This document shows, one piece after another, positions 42,623-51,604 of a stretch of DNA of 64,000 bases (positions are counted from its first letter, which is position 1; the number at the start of each line of letters is the position of its first letter). Location: positions 1 through 64,000 of the forward strand of contig NZ_FNON01000009.1 of NCBI RefSeq assembly GCF_900107045.1, given 5' to 3'. Source of the DNA: Amycolatopsis xylanica (GTDB taxonomy: Bacteria > Actinomycetota > Actinomycetes > Mycobacteriales > Pseudonocardiaceae). The translations under genes and the position numbers were made by a program. Under the pieces are notes generated by a model. It saw only the letters and a program-made list of their open reading frames with translations. It did no database searches and had not been told where the DNA came from.

Positions 42623-43744
42623 TCAAGCGGATGCCGTGATCGGCGCGTCCCAGTCGATGTGGTGGTCGTAGAGCCAGTTCCGCTCGGTCCCCGCGTCGCG
42701 CTGGCCCGCGCTGACCGCGACCAGGCGCTCGACACGTTCACGGCGCAGGCCTTCGTAGGTCTTGAACGCCTCGGCCGCGTCAGGCAGGTCTCGCAAGCAT
42801 TGGGCGAGCACGACGCTGTCTTCCAACGCCATCGAGGCGCCCTGGCCCGCGGCCGGTGAGGCGGCGTGCGCGGCGTCGCCGACGAGGACCATCTCGGGGG
42901 TCGACCAGATCGGCAGGGTCGGGACGTCGTAGGCGAGGCCGCCGTGGACCTCGTCGCCGGTCGCGGCGATGATGCCCGCCGACGGCGGCTCGTCGTCCGC
43001 GAAGGCCTCGGCCGCCAGAGACCGCCACTCGGCCGGCGTGACGGCCGCGAGTTCGCCGCGAGAACGTTCCGGGCCGGGGATGCGGGAGAACCAGTACGTC
43101 TGGCCGTCGGGCGCGGTGGTGTAGCCGAAGAAGGCGTGCTTGCCTTGGATCATGCGGTAAATCGCGGGCGCGGCCGGGATGTCCGCGCTGCGCGTGTAGC
43201 CGTAGACGATGTTGAGGCCGGTGTAGCGCGGGCTCGGCGCGTCGGGGTCGATGAGCTTGCGTACCACCGAATGCAGGCCGTCCGCGCCGATCAGGATGTC
43301 GCCGTGCGCGGTCGAACCGTCCTCGAAACGGGCCTCGACGCCGTGCGCGGTCGTTTCGGCGGAGACCAGGCGTTTTCCGTGCTCGAAAGCGATTCCGCGA
43401 CGGGCGGCTTCACCGTGCAGCACGCGGTACAGCCCGGCGCGGGTGAGCGTGCGCGGGCTGGTGACGCCGAGCCGGGAGAAGACTCGCTCCCCCACCTGCT
43501 CGCCGGTGACGCCGAAGACCTCGACACCGTGCGCGGGGAACGAATTCGCGACGACCGGCTCCAACGCGTCGACGGCGCGGAGCGCGTCCATCCCGTTGTC
43601 CATGATCGTCAAGAAGGCGCCCGCGTCGGCCGCCCCCTCGGGATACGCCTCGTGGATGACCGGCTCGATCCCGGCCTTGGCCAAGGCCATGGCCGTCACG
43701 GCACCCGAAATCCCACCACCGATGATCACAGCCCTGCGCGTCAC
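42623..43744 (-). CDS. FAD-dependent monooxygenase
   Basis: The 373-residue class A flavoprotein monooxygenase has the dinucleotide fold VIIGGGISGAVTAMALAKAG, the DG-type motif IGADGLHSVVRK, and GDAAHAASPAAGQGASMALED near residue 285. It would hydroxylate an aromatic or polyketide using NAD(P)H and O2. The substrate is unknown and no partner gene is near; the neighbour upstream is the aminotransferase, 40 bp away on the same strand. The GTG start has a weak AAGG site. Confidence 0.88.
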   Translation of the reverse strand: MTRRAVIIGGGISGAVTAMALAKAGIEPVIHEAYPEGAADAGAFLTIMDNGMDALRAVDALEPVVANSFPAHGVEVFGVTGEQVGERVFSRLGVTSPRTLTRAGLYRVLHGEAARRGIAFEHGKRLVSAETTAHGVEARFEDGSTAHGDILIGADGLHSVVRKLIDPDAPSPRYTGLNIVYGYTRSADIPAAPAIYRMIQGKHAFFGYTTAPDGQTYWFSRIPGPERSRGELAAVTPAEWRSLAAEAFADDEPPSAGIIAATGDEVHGGLAYDVPTLPIWSTPEMVLVGDAAHAASPAAGQGASMALEDSVVLAQCLRDLPDAAEAFKTYEGLRRERVERLVAVSAGQRDAGTERNWLYDHHIDWDAPITASA

Positions 43745-43784
43745 CGCTCCGACCTTACCGAAAACGGTGACGCGCAGGGGTTGA

Positions 43785-45029
43785 TCAAGCGCGCTCCGCT
43801 GCCGCCAGCCGGACGCAGACGGTCAGGCCCTTGACGGCCTCTTCGATCTCCGCGAGCTCCGGGAAGGTCGGCGCGATGCGGATGGTCTTGTCCTCGGGGT
43901 CGTCGCCGTACGGGTGCGTCGCGCCCGCGGGCGTGAGCGCGATGCCCGCGGCCTTCGCGAGGCGGACGACCTCCTTGGCGGTGCCGGGCACGACGGTCAG
44001 CGAGATGAAGTACCCGCCGGTCGGCTTGGTCCAGCTCGCGAGGCCCGTGCCGCCGAGCTCCTCGGTGAGGATGCGGTCGACCGCGTCGAACTTCGGCGCG
44101 ATGAGCTCGCGGTGCTTGCGCATGTGCGCGCGGACGCCGTCTTCGTCCTTGAGGAACAGGATGTGGCGCAGCTGGTTGATCTTGTCGGGGCCGATCGTGC
44201 GCTTGCCGATCTTGCCGAGCCACCAGGCGATGTTGGCCTTCGAGGCGCCGAAGAACCCGACACCGGCACCGGCGAGGGTCACCTTCGACGTCGACCCGAA
44301 GACGAACGCGCGGTCCGCGTTGCCGTTCTCCTCGCACAGCGCGAGCAGGTCGGCGAGCGGGGCCTCGACGTCGGTGAGGTGGTGGATCGCGTACGCGTTG
44401 TCCCAGAAGATCCGGAAGTCGGGGGCGGCCGTGGTCATCGCCGCGAGCCTGCGCACGGTCTCGTCGCTGTACGTGGTGCCGTCCGGGTTGCTGTACTTGG
44501 GCACGCACCAGATGCCCTTGATACCGGCGTCCTCGGCGACGAGGCGCTCGACGACGTCCATGTCCGGGCCGGACTCGGTCATCGGCACCTGGATGAGCTC
44601 GATGCCGAAGCGCTCCGAAAGCGCGAAGTGGCGGTCATAGCCCGGAACCGGGCAGAGGAACGCGACCCGCTCCTCGTCGGCCCACCGGCGCTCGGCGCCC
44701 GGCAACGCGCTGAGCATGGCCTGAACGACCGAGTCGTGCATGAGCTCGAGGCTCGAGTTGCCCGCCGCGAGCAGCTGGTCGGCAGGCACCTGCAGGAAGC
44801 CGCTGAACAGGCGGCGCAGCTCCGCGAGACCGTTGAGACCGCCGTAGTTGCGGACGTCGGTGCCGTCCTCCGCCTTGAAGACGTCGCCGGGGAGGCCGAG
44901 CATGCCATTGCTCAGGTCCAGCTGGCGAGGAGACGGCTTGCCGCGGGTGATGTCGAGGAAGAGGCCGCGCTCGACGAGCGCCGCATAGTCGCTACGGGCC
45001 GTCTCGGCGTCGACAGAGAGGGTTGTCAT
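43785..45029 (-). CDS. aspartate aminotransferase, type Ic
   Basis: The 414-residue PLP enzyme has the GKPSPRQLDLSNGML N-terminus and the long insertions of the type Ic group, with the PLP lysine in STSKVTLAGAGVGF and the cofactor Asp/Tyr region FRIFWDNAYAIHHL. M. tuberculosis Rv3722c, the main aspartate aminotransferase there, is of the same type. It would interconvert glutamate/oxaloacetate and aspartate/2-oxoglutarate. Length and motif order are intact. Confidence 0.9.
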   Translation of the reverse strand: MTTLSVDAETARSDYAALVERGLFLDITRGKPSPRQLDLSNGMLGLPGDVFKAEDGTDVRNYGGLNGLAELRRLFSGFLQVPADQLLAAGNSSLELMHDSVVQAMLSALPGAERRWADEERVAFLCPVPGYDRHFALSERFGIELIQVPMTESGPDMDVVERLVAEDAGIKGIWCVPKYSNPDGTTYSDETVRRLAAMTTAAPDFRIFWDNAYAIHHLTDVEAPLADLLALCEENGNADRAFVFGSTSKVTLAGAGVGFFGASKANIAWWLGKIGKRTIGPDKINQLRHILFLKDEDGVRAHMRKHRELIAPKFDAVDRILTEELGGTGLASWTKPTGGYFISLTVVPGTAKEVVRLAKAAGIALTPAGATHPYGDDPEDKTIRIAPTFPELAEIEEAVKGLTVCVRLAAAERA

Positions 45030-45282
45030 AACGTAACGCTAACCCCGGGGGCCAAGCGAGTTTCGGAGTGGTCCGCTTCACCGGGTGCGGTGGCCACGGA
45101 AGGGTGACGCGGGCGTCGCCCCGGGTGATTGATTGCCCGGCCCGGCCGATTTCGGGAATGAAATGATTCCACGGCCGAATTCACGATAAATGTTACGGTA
45201 CGGGAAATCCGCGCAACAAATTCTGCGGCGAAGCGACTGTCTTGCGGTAGGGGTGTTCCGCTCTCCGTGAGCCTGAGGTGAA

Positions 45283-46005
45283 ATGCGCATGTCCGCGTAC
45301 TGCAACGATTGTCACCGTCCGCTGGCCGAAGGCGCCGTGTGCCCGTGTGCCTATACCCGGTCCTGGTATTCCGGCGCCGCCGACCGGATCGAAACCGGCC
45401 GCACCACCCGGATGGTGGCGCTGGTGGCCTTCGGGGCGGCCGTGCTGATCGCGGTGGCCGTGCTGGCGGTGGTCACCTTGAAGGACTCGCCGCCCCCGGT
45501 CGTCGTCACCGGGCAGGACCGGGTCGTGGCGAACGCGCAAGCCTCCACGCAGACCGAATACGTGCCTTATGTTCCGCCGCCCGTCACGGTGACCACGGTG
45601 CAGCGCCCGCCCACCACGGTCATCAGTGACGCGCTGCGCACGTTGCGTTCTTACGCCGCAGGCGATTTGGGCACTTTGCGCGCGACCGCGAACGGGCATT
45701 GGGTGGCGCAGCTGAGTTCGAAGCAGCCGGGGACGGTCGCGCACGGCATGCGGTACGACGCCGACATGATCCTTTCGGAACACCTCACGCTGCGTTCGCG
45801 ATATCCGGGCGCGATGCTCGTGTGGACCGGGGATTGGCCCAGCTACAAGAATCCCGATTATTGGGCGACCGTCGCGAGTGCCGTCTACGCGACGCCGGAA
45901 GCGGCGAACGCGTGGTGCGACCAACAGGGTTTCCCGAAAGACGATTGCTACGCGAAACGCCTGCGCACCACCGGCGGCCCCGACGGCAACACCAAACTCA
46001 GATAG
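45283..46005 (+). CDS. membrane protein with zinc-ribbon N-terminus and SPOR-like C-terminus
   Basis: The 240-residue protein begins with CNDCHRPLAEGAVCPC, a four-Cys zinc-ribbon candidate, followed by a membrane helix (residues ~44-66), a Pro/Val-rich linker (VPPPVTVTTVQRPPTT), and an extracellular domain of ~110 residues. That end, with YPGAMLVWTGDWPSYKNPDYWATVA, then TPEAANAWC, resembles SPOR-type peptidoglycan-binding folds. The first ATG is kept; a second ATG two codons on fits the GAGG spacing less tightly. Function unknown. Confidence 0.75.
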   Translation: MRMSAYCNDCHRPLAEGAVCPCAYTRSWYSGAADRIETGRTTRMVALVAFGAAVLIAVAVLAVVTLKDSPPPVVVTGQDRVVANAQASTQTEYVPYVPPPVTVTTVQRPPTTVISDALRTLRSYAAGDLGTLRATANGHWVAQLSSKQPGTVAHGMRYDADMILSEHLTLRSRYPGAMLVWTGDWPSYKNPDYWATVASAVYATPEAANAWCDQQGFPKDDCYAKRLRTTGGPDGNTKLR

Positions 46006-46050
46006 TCGTGAGTGTTTTCGCCGGTTAGAACCGGCCGCAGCACTCACGAC
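46005..46050. repeat. palindrome with GGTTAGAACC core, copy 6
   Basis: GTCGTGAGTG / CACTCACGAC and GCCGGTT / AACCGGC arms with a 5-nt internal mismatch. It starts on the last base of one gene's stop and ends next to the stop of mam4B, filling the whole gap. Confidence 0.88.
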
Positions 46051-46536
46051 CTAGAGCGGGGTCAACGCGGTCAGTTTCCAGCGGCCGTCCGTGCGGTGGG
46101 CGGTGACGGTGAGCTGGGCGGCCGTGGATTCCTGCTGGTTCGATTCCGTGTGCAGGGTTTGCTGATCCAGGAACAAGAGCAAGGTCGCGTCGTCGCCGCG
46201 CAGGGTCTGAACGCCGATGGAGCGGATCGTGGTCGTGCGGACCAGTTTGCCCGCCTCGGCCTGGGTGCGGGCTGCCGCGAAATCGGTGCGGTATTGCGTG
46301 ACGGCCGTGCCGGTGAGGACGTCCGAGGCCGCGCGTTCGGTGCGGGAGAGGTTGGCGTAGTCGTAGGAGAACACGGCTTTGACGCCCGCGCCGACCTGGT
46401 CGATGACTTCGGCGGTCGCGCGGGTGTCGGCGAGTGCGGCATTGTCGAGCGAACGGACCGAGGCGGCCTCGAAGGCGAACCAGCCCGCGCAGCCCGCGAA
46501 CACGAGCAGGGCGACCAGAAGCGGCGTGCGGGTCAT
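46051..46536 (-). CDS. mam4B: Mce-associated membrane protein (Rv3492c-like)
   Basis: The 161-residue protein has one N-terminal membrane helix (LLVALLVFAGCAGWFAFEAA), then an NTF2-like periplasmic domain with VFSYDYANLSRTERAASDVL and VRTTTIRSIGVQTLRGDDAT, ending in a beta strand WKLTALTPL. Mce-associated proteins stabilise or help assemble Mce complexes in mycobacteria. It overlaps mam4A by ATGA and closes the mce operon, the order seen after mce4F in M. tuberculosis. Confidence 0.85.
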   Translation of the reverse strand: MTRTPLLVALLVFAGCAGWFAFEAASVRSLDNAALADTRATAEVIDQVGAGVKAVFSYDYANLSRTERAASDVLTGTAVTQYRTDFAAARTQAEAGKLVRTTTIRSIGVQTLRGDDATLLLFLDQQTLHTESNQQESTAAQLTVTAHRTDGRWKLTALTPL

Positions 46537-47015
46537 TTCGCGGCCGCCTGGATTCCTGAGACCTTCCAGCCGTCGCCGGTGCGCTCCAGGTCGACGTTCA
46601 GCCTGGACACGTTCGGGGCGGGTGCGGCGCCGCCGGTGCCGACGAGGACGTCCAGGACCGCGATGATCCGGGCGGTCCCGGCGGCCGGGTTCACCTCGGT
46701 CACGGCGGCCTGTTTCAGGACCGCCGAGGCGACCGCTTGCGTTGAGGCGGCGCGGTCGATCTGGACCTGGCGGTCGTCCGTGAGGTCTTTGCCGAGGCGG
46801 CCGGTGGTGGCGGCGATCCACTTGTCGACATCGGCCGCGGCCGTGCGGTGGTCGATCGTGTTGAGGACGACCAATTCCGCCGAGGCCGCGGCCAGCACCG
46901 CGTCGCGGTCGCGGGCAATCGAGACGCCGTCGTCGTGGGCGGCTGACCACCAGGACCAGCCGAACCAGCCGGCGGCGAGCACGGCCAACGCCGTCAGGAC
47001 GACCAGAAGCCTCAC
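46533..47015 (-). CDS. mam4A: Mce-associated membrane protein (Rv3493c-like)
   Basis: The 160-residue paralogue of the next protein has a membrane helix (LLVVLTALAVLAAGWFGWSW) and an NTF2-like domain with DDGVSIARDRDAVLAA and TARIIAVLDVLVGTGG. It starts in a GTGA overlap with mce4F. It is predicted to sit with its domain outside the membrane beside the Mce complex. Confidence 0.85.
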   Translation of the reverse strand: MRLLVVLTALAVLAAGWFGWSWWSAAHDDGVSIARDRDAVLAAASAELVVLNTIDHRTAAADVDKWIAATTGRLGKDLTDDRQVQIDRAASTQAVASAVLKQAAVTEVNPAAGTARIIAVLDVLVGTGGAAPAPNVSRLNVDLERTGDGWKVSGIQAAAK

Positions 47016-48244
47016 TTCGGCAACCCCAGCAGCGGGCCCAGCCCGCCAGGACGGCCCGCTGTCGCAAGGCTTAGTACGCCAGGAAGCTGCGGAGCGGAGG
47101 GAGCCGGTTGAGAAGGCTTATCAGGGAAAGGGGCGGGCTTACCCGCGAAGGGCGCGTTCTGAGAGCCACGGACGCCAGTGGGGCTGCCGGGCGGCTCGGC
47201 GCAATAAGCCTTGACGTTCACGGGAGCCTCGGTGACGTCGTTGGCCGGACGCTGCTTCGTGCCTTCGTAACCCTTGGTACAGGAGATCGGGTCGAAGAAG
47301 TTCAGCACCACGCCCAAGTGACCCGTGCCGTCGCCCGACGTCGACGGCGAGAAGGCCGAGATGATCGGGTAGGCCACGAGCAGTTCCTCGACCGCGCCGG
47401 TGCGCGACGACGTGATCTGCGCGGTGGTCAGCAGGTTGGCGATCACGACGCCCAGGTCGGAGCCGGACGTGGTCAGCACGTCGGTGATCTGGCGGCTCAG
47501 CTTGGGCGCGTCGTCGATGACCTTGCGCAGGTCCGGGTCGGACTTCTTGAGCTGCTCGGTGATGGTCTTCAGCCCCGACGCGAACGACGTGATGTTCGCC
47601 GACTGGCGCTGCTGGGTGTCCAGCACGACCTTGGCGTCCGCGAGCAGGCCTTGCGTCTGCGGAAGGTACTGGGTGGCCACAGACGTCAAGGAACCCGTGC
47701 TGTCCAAGAGCTTCTGGAGATCGGGGCCCGCCCCCGCGAACGCCTTGTACGTCTCGTCGACGACCGTGCGCAGTGATTCCGGGTGCACGCTCGACACGAG
47801 CTTGTCGAGGCTGCTGAGCACCGTGTCCGGGGAGAGCGGGATCGACGTCTGCGCCTGCGTGATCACCGATCCGTCTTTCAGGTACGGACCGTTCTCGTGC
47901 TGCGGCTCCAGGTCGACGTACTGCTCGCCGACCGCCGACCGGTTCGCCACCACCGCGCGGGTGTCCGCCGGGATGGGCGGGGCGTCGGAGTCGATGTCGA
48001 GTTCCAGGTTGACGCCCTGCGGGGTCAGCGTCATCGACGCGACCTTGCCGACCGCGACGCCCCGGTACGCGACCTCGGAGTTCACGAAAATGCCGCCGGA
48101 GTCGGCCAGCTGAGCCGTGACGACGTAGCCGCGCGCGCCGAAAAGCCGGTCGAGGCCCGCGTAGTTCGCGCCCGTGTAGACCACTGTGGACACGGCCAGC
48201 AGCACGAACAGCAGCAGCTGGACCCGATGCTTCCTGGTGATCAT
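47012..48244 (-). CDS. mce4F: Mce-family substrate-binding protein Mce4F
   Basis: The 410-residue Mce protein has an N-terminal membrane helix (VQLLLFVLLAVSTVVYTG), the MCE domain with DSGGIFVNSEVAYRGVAVGKV and TLTPQGVNLELDID, a helical/coiled region, and a Pro-rich C-terminal tail (APFAGKPAPFPDKPSQ). The six Mce proteins form a hydrophobic channel that carries lipid, here probably sterol, to the YrbE permeases. It is the last Mce gene, overlapping mce4E by ATGA. Confidence 0.92.
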   Translation of the reverse strand: MITRKHRVQLLLFVLLAVSTVVYTGANYAGLDRLFGARGYVVTAQLADSGGIFVNSEVAYRGVAVGKVASMTLTPQGVNLELDIDSDAPPIPADTRAVVANRSAVGEQYVDLEPQHENGPYLKDGSVITQAQTSIPLSPDTVLSSLDKLVSSVHPESLRTVVDETYKAFAGAGPDLQKLLDSTGSLTSVATQYLPQTQGLLADAKVVLDTQQRQSANITSFASGLKTITEQLKKSDPDLRKVIDDAPKLSRQITDVLTTSGSDLGVVIANLLTTAQITSSRTGAVEELLVAYPIISAFSPSTSGDGTGHLGVVLNFFDPISCTKGYEGTKQRPANDVTEAPVNVKAYCAEPPGSPTGVRGSQNAPFAGKPAPFPDKPSQPAPSAPQLPGVLSLATAGRPGGLGPLLGLPK

Positions 48245-49380
48245 CGGCCACCCCCGAGCAGGCCCTTGAGCAGGTCGCCCAGCGGATCGGTGGCGGGCAG
48301 CGGCAGCGGAATCTGCGGCACGTTCGGTGTCGCCGGGCCCGAGCCGGAAAGGCCCGGGATCGGCAGGAACGGCTGCGACGAGCTGGTCAGGTTCTCCAAC
48401 AGGGTGTCCAGCTGAAGGTCCACAGTGGCCTCGACGTTCGCGTAGTCGCCCTTGACCACATTGCCCGCGTAGTCGGGGAACGGGTATGTCAGCAGGATCT
48501 GCAACGCCTTCGGCAGGTTCTGGCCGGACTCGACGAGCTTCTGCAACGTCGGCTGCAAGGTACGAAGGTTGTCGACGAGCTGATCGCCGCTCTTCTTCAC
48601 CGTGTCGACCGCGACCGTGGACAGCCGGTTCAGCGCTTGCAGCATGCCGACCAGCTCGTCGCGCTGATCGGCGACGACCTTGAGGCCGGGCGCGAGGTTG
48701 TCGACCGCCGTGGTCAGGTTGCCCTGCTGGGCGGCCAAGGTGGACGAAAGCTTGTCGAGGCCGTCGATCGCGCGGACAATCTGTCCTTTGTGTCCGTCCA
48801 ATTCGGTCGCGAGCTGGTCGACATGCGCCAGCAGCGCGCGGATCTCGGGCTCGTTGCCCGCCAGGGCGTCGTTCAGCTCGTGGCTGATCTTCTGCAGCTG
48901 TTCGACACCGCCGCCGTTCAACAGCAGCGACAACGCCCCGAGCACCTCTTCGACCTCGGGGTTGCGGTTCGTCCGCGCGAGCGGGATCCGCGCGCCCTCC
49001 CCCAGCTTGCCCGCCGGCTGCTCCGAGCGTGGCGGATGCAGGTCGACGAACTTCTCACCCAGCAGGCTGGACTGCCGCAGCTCGGCGCCCGCGTTCGACG
49101 GCAGCGGGACGTCGCCGTTGACCAGCAGCGTCACCAGGGCCGAGTGCGTGTCCGGCGACAGCTCGATCTTCTCGACCCGGCCGATCGCGACGTCGTTGAC
49201 CTTCACGCTCGCCTGCGGCACCAGGTCGAGCACGTCGGAGAACTGCGCCGTGATGCGATACGGGTGCTCGCCGAGGTCGGCGCCACCCGGCAGGGAAGTG
49301 TTGTACAGTCCCGAAAATCCGCCGCTGCTGCACGCGGCGAGCGTCAGTACCCCGGCGAGCACCCCGGCGATCCGTTTCAT
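48241..49380 (-). CDS. mce4E: Mce-family lipoprotein Mce4E (LprN)
   Basis: The 379-residue protein is the lipoprotein member of the set: lipobox LAACSSG at residue ~18 after a hydrophobic segment. The MCE domain contains FSDVLDLVPQASVKVNDVAIGRV, with a long helical region behind it. The ATG shares ATGA with the mce4D stop. The lipid anchor matches the fifth-position Mce gene in all actinobacterial mce operons. Confidence 0.92.
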   Translation of the reverse strand: MKRIAGVLAGVLTLAACSSGGFSGLYNTSLPGGADLGEHPYRITAQFSDVLDLVPQASVKVNDVAIGRVEKIELSPDTHSALVTLLVNGDVPLPSNAGAELRQSSLLGEKFVDLHPPRSEQPAGKLGEGARIPLARTNRNPEVEEVLGALSLLLNGGGVEQLQKISHELNDALAGNEPEIRALLAHVDQLATELDGHKGQIVRAIDGLDKLSSTLAAQQGNLTTAVDNLAPGLKVVADQRDELVGMLQALNRLSTVAVDTVKKSGDQLVDNLRTLQPTLQKLVESGQNLPKALQILLTYPFPDYAGNVVKGDYANVEATVDLQLDTLLENLTSSSQPFLPIPGLSGSGPATPNVPQIPLPLPATDPLGDLLKGLLGGGR

Positions 49381-50576
49381 CGCGGCGCACCTCCCGACAG
49401 CTGCGAGAGCACATCGGCGAGCGGCAACGGCAGCGGCGGCAGCTGGCCTTGCGTCAGCGACGAGATGACCTGCGGGACGGACGGCAGCTTCAGTGTGCCG
49501 TCGAGCACCGGCGCGAGGTGCTTGCAGAGGTTGCCGACGACGTCCGGGACCTCCTTGGGCGTGCCCGCGCTGATCAGCCTGCACAGCGTGAGCACCGGTG
49601 GATGCGTCAGCTCATTGAGATTGTCGCGCACCGCGATCGTGCCCGAGGCCGCGTCGTACGAATTGATGAAGTTGGTCGCGCCGAGCGGCGCGAGATCGAG
49701 CACCTCGGCGAGCGCGGCGCGCTGATCCACCAGCACCTTCGTCAGGCCGGTCAATTTGTCTACATTGGATGCCAGCAGGTCCTTGTTCTCCTCGACGAAC
49801 CCCTGCACCTCACCCAAGGACGACGCCAGTGAGGACAGTGCCGCGCCGACGTCCGCCGAATCCTCGGCCAGGAAACCGGTGACCTGCGCGGCTCGCGTGT
49901 AGAACGAGTTGAGCTGACGGTCGCTTTCGGACAGTGCGTGCGTGAACGAGTTCAGGTTCTCCACCGTCGAGAACAGATCGTCCTTGGAGCCGTCTAGGGT
50001 CTTCGCCAGCTCGGCGAGCCTGGTCACCGTGCTGTTGAGGTTCTCGCCGTTGCCGTCCAGGTTGGCCGCCGCCGTGTCGAGCGCCCCGGACAGCGCGCCA
50101 TTCTTGTTGGCGCCATTGGGTCCCAGGCTGCTCGACAGCTTGTCGAGGCTGGTGTAGAGATCGTCCAGTTCGACCGGGGTGGCCGTGCGCTCCTTGCCGA
50201 TCACTGTCCCCGAAGCCATCACCGGGCCGCTGTCATAGGCGGGCGTGAGCTGCACGTACCGGTCGCTGACCAGCGAAGGTGCGACCACCACGGCACCCGC
50301 GTCGGCGGGAATGTCCACTCCGGAATCAACGCGCATGTCGACCCGCACGGCCGCGCCCTGCGGCGTCACCGCGGTGATCTCGCCGACCTTGATACCGAGC
50401 ACCCGCACCGACGAGCCCGCGTACAGGCCGACGGTCTTGCCGAAGTACGCGCTCAGCCGGGTGCCGCTTTGCTCGCGCAGCACGAACCAGAGTCCGCCGG
50501 TCAGCACGAGCGCGACCACGCAGGCGAACGCGAGGTAGGTGTAGACGCTGCGGCGGGCGCGGGTGTCGATGGTCAT
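49377..50576 (-). CDS. mce4D: Mce-family protein Mce4D
   Basis: The 399-residue Mce protein has a membrane anchor (YLAFACVVALVLTGGLWFVL), the MCE domain with TVGLYAGSSVRVLGIKVGEI and TPQGAAVRVDMRVDSGVDIP, then a helical region with LSSSLGPNGANK and LNSFTHALSESDRQL. It overlaps both neighbours by 4 bp. Confidence 0.92.
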   Translation of the reverse strand: MTIDTRARRSVYTYLAFACVVALVLTGGLWFVLREQSGTRLSAYFGKTVGLYAGSSVRVLGIKVGEITAVTPQGAAVRVDMRVDSGVDIPADAGAVVVAPSLVSDRYVQLTPAYDSGPVMASGTVIGKERTATPVELDDLYTSLDKLSSSLGPNGANKNGALSGALDTAAANLDGNGENLNSTVTRLAELAKTLDGSKDDLFSTVENLNSFTHALSESDRQLNSFYTRAAQVTGFLAEDSADVGAALSSLASSLGEVQGFVEENKDLLASNVDKLTGLTKVLVDQRAALAEVLDLAPLGATNFINSYDAASGTIAVRDNLNELTHPPVLTLCRLISAGTPKEVPDVVGNLCKHLAPVLDGTLKLPSVPQVISSLTQGQLPPLPLPLADVLSQLSGGAPR

Positions 50577-51604
50577 CGGCCGCCCACCCCCTGGTTCGGC
50601 GCGGCGATCGGCGGCGTGCAGCCCTCCGGGTTGATGTGCAGCCCGAGCGCGGTGATCGTCGGCGGCAGCAGCCCGCAGAGATATCCTTCGAACCAGCGGC
50701 CGTTGCCGGTCGCGTTCGCGCCGACGCGGGCGAAGGGCGCCATCAGCGCGAGACTGTGCGCGAGGTTGTCCTGGTTGCGCTGCAACACATCCGTCACCTT
50801 GCCGAGCTTCTCCAGCGTCGGCTTGAGCTGCTGCCGGTTGTCGGCGACCAGCCCGGACAGCTGCGCCGAAAGCTGCTGCGTGCCCTTCAGCAACGCGCTG
50901 ATCGCGTCCTTGCGGCTCTGCAGTTCGGCGAGCAGCAGGTCACCGTCGCTGATGATCCGCTGCAATTGCGCGTTGCGGTCGGCCAGCGTTTTCGAGACAC
51001 CACTCGTGTTCGCCAGCAGCTGCTTGAGCTGCTGATCACGCGAGGACACCGTCTTCGACAACGACGAGAGCCCGGTCAGCGCGTCCTTCATATGCTGCGG
51101 GCTGTCCTTGAGACTGTCCGAGAGAACGTTGAAACTGTCAGCGAGCTGCTGCGTGTTGATGTCCCCGACTGTGCTCGACAGCTGCTTGAACGCGTCCTGC
51201 AACTCGAACGGCGTCCGGGTGCGCTGCACCGGGATCGCGACGTTCGGGTCCTGATTCCCCGCCCCTGAGGACCGCAGCGCCAGGTACTTCTCACCGAGCA
51301 GGGTCTTGATCTCGATCGACGCAGTGCTCGTGTCGCCGACACGCGTGTCCTTGACCCGGAACTTGACCAGGACTTTCTTGCCTGCCAAGGAAACCGAGGT
51401 CACCTGGCCGACCTTGACCCCGGCGACCTCCACCTCGTTCTCCGGCGCGAGCCCGGCGGACTCGGCGAAGTAGGCAGCGTACGTCGTGCCGTTGCCGAAC
51501 AACGGGATGCGGTCCGAGAAGTAGGTGGCGATCACGACCAGCGTCAGCAGCACGAGGGTCACGCCGCCGACCGCCGCCTGGTTGCGTTGCTTGAGTGGTT
51601 TCAC
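50573..51604 (-). CDS. mce4C: Mce-family protein Mce4C
   Basis: The 343-residue Mce protein has a short cytosolic start, a membrane helix (VGGVTLVLLTLVVIATYF), and the MCE domain with ESAGLAPENEVEVAGVKVGQ and VLVKFRVKDTRVG. The GTG start forms a GTGA overlap with the mce4B stop. An earlier start would lie inside mce4B. Confidence 0.92.
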   Translation of the reverse strand: MKPLKQRNQAAVGGVTLVLLTLVVIATYFSDRIPLFGNGTTYAAYFAESAGLAPENEVEVAGVKVGQVTSVSLAGKKVLVKFRVKDTRVGDTSTASIEIKTLLGEKYLALRSSGAGNQDPNVAIPVQRTRTPFELQDAFKQLSSTVGDINTQQLADSFNVLSDSLKDSPQHMKDALTGLSSLSKTVSSRDQQLKQLLANTSGVSKTLADRNAQLQRIISDGDLLLAELQSRKDAISALLKGTQQLSAQLSGLVADNRQQLKPTLEKLGKVTDVLQRNQDNLAHSLALMAPFARVGANATGNGRWFEGYLCGLLPPTITALGLHINPEGCTPPIAAPNQGVGGR

